Shown here: piece by piece, positions 31,275 through 36,351 of the stretch | Position numbering within the stretch: the first letter of the stretch is position 1 | Layout: each line of letters opens with the position of its first letter | Source of the DNA: a virus | Reading direction: 5' to 3' (one strand) | Length of the DNA: 36,351 nucleotides | Virus record (IMG/VR): IMGVR_UViG_3300008267_000472 | Coordinates: 1-36,351 of that record | Position numbers and translations under genes: made by a program | The notes under the pieces: model-generated | The model's database searches: none | Told to the model about the DNA's origin: nothing | The model's input: only the letters and a program-made list of their open reading frames with translations

Positions 31275-32837
31275 TTAAATATTTTTTACTTCACTATCAA
31301 ACATGCCGACAAGCAACGCGTGGTCAGTAACTTTAGCGGCCATTGCCTTGAATAGTTTTTTCTCAATGGGGCTTGACTCAATGTGTACCACAGTAACTTT
31401 GTCAGAGTCTTGACCTTTGCGATCTGCGCGAGCAATACATTGTGTATACATCTCAACAGACATCAGAGGCCCAAAGAATACAACTGTGTCAGCGGCAGTC
31501 AGGGTAATCCCGTGGGCAGTTGCTTGGGGTTGCAACACGAGCACGCGTATCTTGTCAGTAGTCTGAAAGTCCGCAATTATCTGACCGCGTTTTGTTGCTG
31601 TAACGTCGCCATGAATCTGCCCCACGGCAAAGCCATTGCCTGACAAGTGCCGCACGATAGACTCAATGCTTGACCTGAACAGCGCAAAGATGATGACCTT
31701 CCTCTGTGTCTCCTCAAGCACCTCGTCCAACACATTGAGGCGTGGGGACGCATCGAACTCCACAACTTCTTTGTCGTCTGTATACGCCGCACCGCAGGAT
31801 ATTTGTAGCAACTTGTTTACAGCAACACCGGCATTGACTGCGCTGATTGTCTCCCCCGCCGCACGCACCATCATCTGCTCTTTGAGTAGGCGGTAGTATT
31901 TGTTTTGCTGGGGTGTCATGGGCACCTCACGCGTCACCGTGATAACAGGTGGTAGGTCAAGGCACTGATCTTTTGTAAAACGTATTGCCGGTTGAAGCAC
32001 TTCGTACACCATGTCGCGTGCGTTGGCTTTGGGTGCCCACTTGAACATGCTGATCTTGTTCATCACCTTGTCGCGCCATGCAGTCTGGAACTTGGGCACG
32101 CCTGTGGGGTTGACCAGCCGAGCTAAGCCATACGCATCCACAGGAGACTGTGAGGCAGGAGTGCCGGTCATCATCCACAGATGTGTGTCGGGTCTGATGA
32201 TTGATGCCAACGCCTTCCATCGCCGCGTAGATGGGTTCTTGTATGCGTTTGCCTCATCGACAATCACAAGGTCAAAACGCCCATCATTGATGATCTCAGA
32301 GGCAATCAGGTTGAGTCCATCGTAGTTGGCAATGACGAACTCGTAGTCTTGTTGAATCATCTCTATACGCCGTGATGCCTGTTGATGGTGCGCGACCACG
32401 GCGCTTCTGTGAATGATGCTTCGGTTGATGTCGCCCATCCATGCGCTGTGCATGATGGACAGGGGGCACAATATCAACACCCTGCGCACCTCGCCCTTGT
32501 TCATCAAGTAGTCTGCCGCCCACAAGGCAGAGAGCGTCTTACCAGTTCCGGGGTCGTTAAAACAGAACGATCTGCGGTTCAGAGTCATGAACGCGGAGGT
32601 TTCTATTTGGTGAGCCATTGGTATAAACTTGCCCGGCCAGTGGTAGCGCTTAGTGATGGGCGACGGCACATCTTTGACGCCAAGATTTTTGAGCACGCGT
32701 GTCTCATCAAGTCCCCAGTACACAGCCACTTGATATACGCCGTCTTCATGACCAAGTACTTTGTGTTTGGGGATGATGCTGTATTTGTTGGGGTTGCGTG
32801 TGCGCAGTATCAGCGCTTTGTTGTCAACGATTTCCAT
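31275..32837 (-). CDS. SF2 / SNF2-like helicase
   Basis: 520 aa starting at the ATG of TAATG (32835-32839), with GAGGGA upstream; a longer frame start at 32864 would overlap the previous gene. Residues 97-101 are GTGKT (Walker A, in FNDPGTGKT) and 194-197 are DEAN (motif II). Next come MMTGTPAS (motif III) and a C-terminal half with KVIIFALFRSSIESIVRHL, GQIHGDVTATKRG and QCIARADRKGQDSDKV (motif VI). The arginine pattern QxxxRxxRxGQ is typical of SNF2-type translocases. In phages such proteins help replication, recombination or displacement of bound proteins. It is coupled to the upstream small gene. Confidence 0.85.
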   Translation of the reverse strand: MEIVDNKALILRTRNPNKYSIIPKHKVLGHEDGVYQVAVYWGLDETRVLKNLGVKDVPSPITKRYHWPGKFIPMAHQIETSAFMTLNRRSFCFNDPGTGKTLSALWAADYLMNKGEVRRVLILCPLSIMHSAWMGDINRSIIHRSAVVAHHQQASRRIEMIQQDYEFVIANYDGLNLIASEIINDGRFDLVIVDEANAYKNPSTRRWKALASIIRPDTHLWMMTGTPASQSPVDAYGLARLVNPTGVPKFQTAWRDKVMNKISMFKWAPKANARDMVYEVLQPAIRFTKDQCLDLPPVITVTREVPMTPQQNKYYRLLKEQMMVRAAGETISAVNAGVAVNKLLQISCGAAYTDDKEVVEFDASPRLNVLDEVLEETQRKVIIFALFRSSIESIVRHLSGNGFAVGQIHGDVTATKRGQIIADFQTTDKIRVLVLQPQATAHGITLTAADTVVFFGPLMSVEMYTQCIARADRKGQDSDKVTVVHIESSPIEKKLFKAMAAKVTDHALLVGMFDSEVKNI

Positions 32838-33163
32838 TACGCATCTTCCCTCAACCGCGCCCACGGCGTGTTGCTTTCTCTGAACTCAATCTCTTCCATC
32901 AGTTTGTTTCTGTGAAGTCTTGATGATGCGTCCATCCAAAACTCATCATCTATTTCAGATACATCAACCCACAAGTCTCCGTACTTTGCTCTCCACATAT
33001 TTGCCAGTGTTGATAGCGGCACGATATATGCTTCACGCGTATTGGGGTTGTCTACTTTCATACCGGCGTATGGTTTTCTTGGTCTTATCACTTCTCTTGC
33101 ATAAACGGACATGTCTTCTAAGTCTTCTGTCAGTTGTTGACCAAGCGTTTTCATCTTTCCCAT
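32837..33163 (-). CDS. Small phage protein, paralogue C
   Basis: 108 aa. The start at 33163 is chosen because SD AGGAG lies 6 bases upstream (leader AGGAGAAGCAA). The C-terminal half, YIVPLSTLANMWRAKYGDLW plus VDVSEIDDEFWMDASSRL, is clearly similar in pattern to the product of 33178-33564 (VPVDSLVNIWVMRFGHDWVE). The N-terminal part (GQQLTEDLEDMSVYAREVIR) is charged and helical. It overlaps the helicase start as TAATG. It has no known domain. A role with DNA replication proteins is suggested only by the operon. Confidence 0.6.
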   Translation of the reverse strand: MGKMKTLGQQLTEDLEDMSVYAREVIRPRKPYAGMKVDNPNTREAYIVPLSTLANMWRAKYGDLWVDVSEIDDEFWMDASSRLHRNKLMEEIEFRESNTPWARLREDA

Positions 33164-33177
33164 TTGCTTCTCCTGTT

Positions 33178-33564
33178 TTATTCTGGCATCCGGCACACAT
33201 AGCGTGCCCTGTCTGTTAAGAAATGAACTTCAACTTCTCCGAGTTGTTTAAGTCTCTTAAAAGCTACGCTAAAAAACGCATCCTCTTCTATTCGTTCTAA
33301 CTCCACCCAGTCGTGTCCGAAACGCATCACCCAAATATTGACTAAGCTATCGACTGGGACATTGAACGCTTCGCTTTCGAGCATCGCACTTGTTATTTCA
33401 CTAGAAACAAAAAGCCTTGCTCTTACTATGCCTGCGTGTATGGCGTTATTTAATACTGCGGTCTGACTTCCGCTTGAAGCTCCGATTGTCTGATGCGGAC
33501 TTAACGCGTAAGTTACTCCTTGTTGTTGCCCCGCCTTTTGAAAGGGGCTGTTTGTGATCGACAT
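33178..33564 (-). CDS. Small phage protein, paralogue D, overlapping the HNH gene
   Basis: 128 aa from the ATG at 33564, 9 bases after AAAGGAG; an ATG at 33573 directly abuts that SD. Residues from about 70 on (VPVDSLVNIWVMRFGHDWVE, then LERIEEDAFFSVAFKRLKQL) align by eye with paralogue C, including a conserved Trp and Trp-Val. The first 40 residues are read out of frame from the HNH gene and have a random look (SITNSPFQKAGQQQGVTYAL). The true start may therefore be further down, near 33435-33384, but no ATG with SD is present there before 33384. The function is unknown. Confidence 0.5.
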   Translation of the reverse strand: MSITNSPFQKAGQQQGVTYALSPHQTIGASSGSQTAVLNNAIHAGIVRARLFVSSEITSAMLESEAFNVPVDSLVNIWVMRFGHDWVELERIEEDAFFSVAFKRLKQLGEVEVHFLTDRARYVCRMPE

Positions 33565-33706
33565 CTTTTCCATCTCCTTTTTGTACGATACCTTCTTTCA
33601 TAAGCATTGCGCGTGCTTTATTTCGAGCGGTTCTTTTTTTAATGATCTCAGGCTTCTGCTCATACTTTGCGTACGAGGGGCGGTCTGCGGGGTTCTTGTA
33701 AGGCAT
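33446..33706 (-). CDS. HNH-like small protein
   Basis: 86 aa, very basic, with SD AAGGAA before the ATG at 33706. The N-terminal part is rich in Lys and Arg (KYEQKPEIIKKRTARNKARA). The core GDGKDVDHKQPLSKGGATTR holds Asp50-His51, followed by NLRVKSASDNRSF with Asn65 and Asn74. This is the beta-beta-alpha-metal pattern of HNH nucleases without the Cys pairs. Such compact HNH proteins in phages may nick DNA for packaging or recombination, and some are of unknown activity. Its 3' end overlaps the next gene by 119-128 bases in a different frame. Confidence 0.6.
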   Translation of the reverse strand: MPYKNPADRPSYAKYEQKPEIIKKRTARNKARAMLMKEGIVQKGDGKDVDHKQPLSKGGATTRSNLRVKSASDNRSFKRKSDRSIK

Positions 33707-33716
33707 GAACGTTCCT

Positions 33717-34037
33717 TTATCTGACTTGGTTTAATTTTGCTAAATCCTGAAGGGCATCCACCACCCGTCGAGGTTGGGTCGCATCCATTTTCACGCGCAT
33801 CACGTCGTGTGACAAGCGCATGGCCATGACTATCGCGCACTCGGGGTGAAACCATACGGCAACGAAACCTTCGGCCCACCCCTTTGGGAATGCTTTTTGA
33901 AACACAGGGTCTTTAGACTGCGACATCTGCCCATGACCTGAGTGCTCGATTCCGTGCTGGTCTTCTCTAACTTCTTCGTGACAGATGTGGCACTTGGTTG
34001 GTGTCATCTGATATTCATCTGGTTTGTACAAACTCAT
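33717..34037 (-). CDS. Small zinc-ribbon-like protein
   Basis: 106 aa with the shared leader AGGAGAAGTAA before the ATG. Residues 16-19 are CHIC and residues 64-67 are HPEC, which could form one zinc site (CxxC...HxxC). More His residues (His28, His32, His35) lie between them. A conserved phrase AEGFVAVWFHPECAIVMAMR precedes a C-terminal helix ending ALQDLAKLNQVR. It has no catalytic motif. It stands between the nuclease gene and the HNH-like gene, so a nucleic-acid-related role is plausible but not shown. Confidence 0.55.
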   Translation of the reverse strand: MSLYKPDEYQMTPTKCHICHEEVREDQHGIEHSGHGQMSQSKDPVFQKAFPKGWAEGFVAVWFHPECAIVMAMRLSHDVMRVKMDATQPRRVVDALQDLAKLNQVR

Positions 34038-34046
34038 TTACTTCTC

Positions 34047-34712
34047 CTAATGTTTTGGATGAAATTCACACGTTTTTACAGCACACCAACCACACAGAGG
34101 CGTTTGGTTTGGGTTCCATACATCGTGCTCGAAGCATGACTCTAAGCGAGCGTAGCGTTCACGGTAGTCCCACCAGTGCTTCGCCGCCTCGTCAGATGAC
34201 ATGCTCATCTTGACCATATCATTTTTCACGATAAACATCAACGCCGAGTTGACTCTGCGGATGTGGGGGAAGTGGGCAAACACCATGATGGACATGAGAA
34301 CAAGTTGGTCTCTGTCAGGATACTTGTTGTTGCCTGTTTTCCAATCAGCCACCCATGCCGTTAGGTTCTCATCATCAATGATGATTAAGTCTGCAATGCC
34401 TCTGACCCACACGTTGTCATCTCCCCAAGACACAGGGTTTAGGTTTGTATCCAGCGCCATCTCATACTCGGGCAGTCTGCGTCCTGCCTTTTTCAGCAAC
34501 GCGTCAACAACAGGTTGGAACTGAGAGTGCTCGGGCGGTATGGGTTTGCCGTCCTTGATATACAACTCCAAGCTCTCATGCACCTGTGTGCCGTACCGCG
34601 TAGCCTCAGTCTCTACAAAGGGGTAGTTCTTCAAGACCTTGACTTCGTGATAGCGGCGCTGACACCCCTCAAAATCTTTGAGGGACGAGTGAGACCATGA
34701 TGGTTTTTTCAT
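34047..34712 (-). CDS. Cas4/RecB-like PD-(D/E)XK nuclease with Fe-S-type cysteines
   Basis: 221 aa. Nuclease motifs occur in order: GTQVHESLEL (His45), GIADLIIIDD (Asp108), VADWKTGNNK (Asp123, Lys125) and DQLVLMS (Gln136). Four cysteines are placed as in Cas4 and AddB: Cys17 near the N-terminus (EGCQRRY) and Cys207, Cys210, Cys215 at the C-terminus (LCGWCAVKTC). They probably hold an iron-sulphur cluster. Length agrees with single-domain phage exonucleases of this group. It likely degrades or resects DNA in recombination or host-DNA breakdown, together with the helicase and ssDNA-binding protein of the same operon. Its start overlaps the upstream stop as ATGA. Confidence 0.8.
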   Translation of the reverse strand: MKKPSWSHSSLKDFEGCQRRYHEVKVLKNYPFVETEATRYGTQVHESLELYIKDGKPIPPEHSQFQPVVDALLKKAGRRLPEYEMALDTNLNPVSWGDDNVWVRGIADLIIIDDENLTAWVADWKTGNNKYPDRDQLVLMSIMVFAHFPHIRRVNSALMFIVKNDMVKMSMSSDEAAKHWWDYRERYARLESCFEHDVWNPNQTPLCGWCAVKTCEFHPKH

Positions 34713-35029
34713 AGTTTGGCTGTGTTAATAGCGTGTGATAAGTGGTTGGCAAACTTGCTTACAAACGATTCGTTGTCGCGTAATGGGTGATTCATCTCGT
34801 GCAAGATGCCATGCGTTAACTCGTGCCAAAAAGTGTCGTGTACTTCTTCGTCAGAGAACTTGATGTGCACCTCGGTTCCGTTACTGCGCTTGTATGTGGC
34901 GTGTGTAACAAGCTTCATAACATAGTTGTGGTAGTCAATCTGACCCATCTGTTTGCCGTTGATGAGGTTGTCATACATCTGCACCATGTAAGTCCTGCGA
35001 CCGATGGTAATTTCTTTCGGTATCTTCAC
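34709..35029 (-). CDS. Small HExxH metallopeptidase-like protein
   Basis: 106 aa starting with GTG (35029) after leader AGGAGAAGCAA. Residues 69-73 are HELTH in DTFWHELTHGILHEM, a zincin motif. Glu87 in DNESFVSKFANHL is a good third ligand. The N-terminal 60 residues are strand-rich (ITIGRRTYMVQMY, VHIKFSDEE). Small phage proteins with this plan resemble SprT/ImmA-type peptidase domains without other modules. The target is unknown; options are processing of a phage protein or of a host regulator. It lies between DNA polymerase and the nuclease in the early operon. Confidence 0.65.
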   Translation of the reverse strand: MKIPKEITIGRRTYMVQMYDNLINGKQMGQIDYHNYVMKLVTHATYKRSNGTEVHIKFSDEEVHDTFWHELTHGILHEMNHPLRDNESFVSKFANHLSHAINTAKL

Positions 35030-35039
35030 TTGCTTCTCC

Positions 35040-36350
35040 TTATGATTTTGCTAACCCATATCTACGGTGCGCACCACCGTCAGCGGCCAAAGGTATCCCC
35101 GGCATGTAACTCGGCTCCATAGTCATCTGCGCCAAGACCCAAGTCTTCGCGTCAACAACTTCTGCGTCAGGCACCAACACGATCTGTTCATCGTGCACAG
35201 TACCAACCACAGGGTATCTCTTTGTCACCCTCAACATTCCATCGGTCATGACAATGCGTGCCAATGCCTGCGTAACATTGTTTGTTATTTTTCCTGCATA
35301 CAGCTTTGTTGCACGCTCTCCGTACACCCACTGCGTTCTGCCTTTACCGTCTGGCTCAGGGCGCAGATTTGGGTACAGGAGTTTCATTCCGTTTGGTAAT
35401 TCTATCTCGCCTTCACGGAATGTCAAACACTTGTGTGTGTACTCTTTGCCCAAATACAGCGACTTGTGTATAAGCTCACTGAACAACGCCCACAGCGACA
35501 CGATAGGCCAAGCAGTCCGGCGGTAGGAGTCAATGATTGCCTTGGCGGCAAGGGCATGAGTAAGTAGTTCTTTGTCAGAACAAGTGTGGGGGATGTCGAA
35601 TAGCTTGTCGTCGTTGCCGTCCCACTCCACAAACTTCTGCGCGTACTCAGAGCTAACCCCTAACGCTTTCGCGAAGTCTTTTGAGTACCGTACAGGCGGC
35701 GCACCAAGGAATCCAGTAAGGAGTTGGGACGCAAACGATGCCCAGCCAAGGCCATACCCACATCCAAGCAATGCGCTCTTCGCCGATTGCCGTAAGTCTG
35801 GATGGCTTTCCTTAGTGAGTCCTGCGATGTTAAACATCTGAGCGCCGAACGCGGCGTAAGGGTCACCGCCAGCGCGGAAGATGTCGAGCATATCTTGGTA
35901 ATCTGAAAGCCACGCGAGTACTCGCGGTTCAATTTGCGAGAGGTCACCGACGACAAGCTGATAGCCTTCGGGAGCCATAATTGCTTTGCGTAGGAAACTG
36001 CCTCGCTTGAGGTTTTGCATGTTGATTGCTGAACCTTTTGCCGCCGTCCAGCGACCCGAGAGAGCGCCGTAATACGATAGCGGAACAGGTAGTTTGCCAC
36101 GCTGGGAGATATCAAGGAACCGTTGCGCACGCGTGCGTTCGGTGGTGGATTTAACTTTAAGGCGTGCTTCACAAAGGAGGGCAACGTCTTCACGTTCACC
36201 GTTGAGCAACGCTTGGAACAAGGCATCATTCTTTGCGAGAGCGAGCGTTTCTTTGCCGGTAGTTTTACTGACTTTAGTCGGGGCCACAACCCCGAGGCTT
36301 TGAAGTATGTTTGCAAACTTCGGGTTCGACGCAAGCTCAACCTCTTGTAT
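35040..36350 (-). CDS. polA-like: DNA polymerase, family A (N-terminus outside window)
   Basis: The frame is open to the right edge, so about 436 residues of the C-terminal polymerase domain are seen. The template-binding block SGRWTAAKGSAINMQNLKRG is followed by motif A VVGDLSQIEPRVLAWL (the catalytic Asp and the SQIExR series). Motif B is DLRQSAKSALLGCGYGLG (the O helix, RQxxK...GYG). Motif C is VGTVHDEQ, with the second catalytic Asp. A 3'-5' exonuclease domain, if present, would lie beyond the window. The product ends at 35040 with GGAHRRYGLAKS. It is the phage replicative polymerase of the leftward operon. Confidence 0.93.
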   Translation of the reverse strand: MQEVELASNPKFANILQSLGVVAPTKVSKTTGKETLALAKNDALFQALLNGEREDVALLCEARLKVKSTTERTRAQRFLDISQRGKLPVPLSYYGALSGRWTAAKGSAINMQNLKRGSFLRKAIMAPEGYQLVVGDLSQIEPRVLAWLSDYQDMLDIFRAGGDPYAAFGAQMFNIAGLTKESHPDLRQSAKSALLGCGYGLGWASFASQLLTGFLGAPPVRYSKDFAKALGVSSEYAQKFVEWDGNDDKLFDIPHTCSDKELLTHALAAKAIIDSYRRTAWPIVSLWALFSELIHKSLYLGKEYTHKCLTFREGEIELPNGMKLLYPNLRPEPDGKGRTQWVYGERATKLYAGKITNNVTQALARIVMTDGMLRVTKRYPVVGTVHDEQIVLVPDAEVVDAKTWVLAQMTMEPSYMPGIPLAADGGAHRRYGLAKS

Positions 36351-36351
36351 G

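Noticed and set aside
32382-32915. 177-aa plus-strand ORF opposite the helicase
   Set aside because: Shadow of a gene with clear helicase motifs.
1-36351. tRNA genes, integrase, att sites, IS elements
   Set aside because: I looked for cloverleaf-like sequences with CCA ends, recombinase motifs and transposase ORFs and saw none. A short tRNA could be missed by eye.

Overview
The window is most of the genome of a tailed bacteriophage (Caudoviricetes). The tail is probably short (podovirus-like): a head-tail adaptor-type protein, fibre genes, a P22 gp10/nozzle-type protein and a block of large internal (ejected) proteins are present. No sheath, tail-tube or conventional tape-measure gene is seen. 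Terminase, portal and major capsid genes are absent and presumably lie left of base 1. No integrase, repressor/lysogeny module, tRNA, rRNA or CRISPR array was recognised, so a lytic life style is the simplest reading. The SD-type ribosome sites and murein-degrading domains indicate a bacterial, probably Gram-negative host. An uncultured freshwater phage of a (beta)proteobacterium is a guess from family resemblance only.

Layout. Bases 1-26249 are one rightward, tightly packed late operon. In order it holds: the end of a small virion-type gene; an adaptor (214-957); two paralogous small structural proteins around a 63-aa ORF (957-2074); a repeat protein (2100-3179); a first tail fibre with two small helper genes (3188-5520); a second tail fibre (5523-6911); a lysis-type cassette of three membrane proteins and a shrunken M15 peptidase (about 6944-8723); a nozzle/stabilisation protein (8726-10975); a small frameshifted gene plus a cupin (10978-11601); an Ala-rich virion protein; a GNAT-like protein; two internal-virion-type proteins, one with a lytic-transglycosylase domain; and a 3087-residue polyvalent protein (16986-26249). 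A hairpin terminator at about 26281-26315 separates this operon from a convergent leftward operon.

The leftward (early/replication) operon, read from 36351 down to 26357, encodes family-A DNA polymerase (cut by the window edge), an HExxH peptidase-like protein, a Cas4/RecB-like nuclease, a zinc-ribbon-like protein, an HNH-like protein, two paralogous small proteins, an SF2/SNF2-like helicase, a coiled-coil protein, a probable ssDNA-binding protein, a small HTH protein, a 69-aa protein and an AEP primase-helicase. Together these form a nearly self-contained replication and recombination set.

Most notable points. (1) The giant ejected-type protein combines a zincin-like motif, an ART-PolyVal ADP-ribosyltransferase-like domain and an LPD38-like C-terminal region; the ART segment is visibly AT-richer than its flanks. 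(2) There are three apparent frame breaks, at about 6944, 11177-11200 and 14981-14993, where conserved-looking protein continues in another frame. These are either homopolymer indels or recoding sites. (3) The M15-type endolysin has lost the middle of its domain, including the zinc-binding stretch. All function calls rest on reading motifs and remembered family resemblance; no database search was possible.
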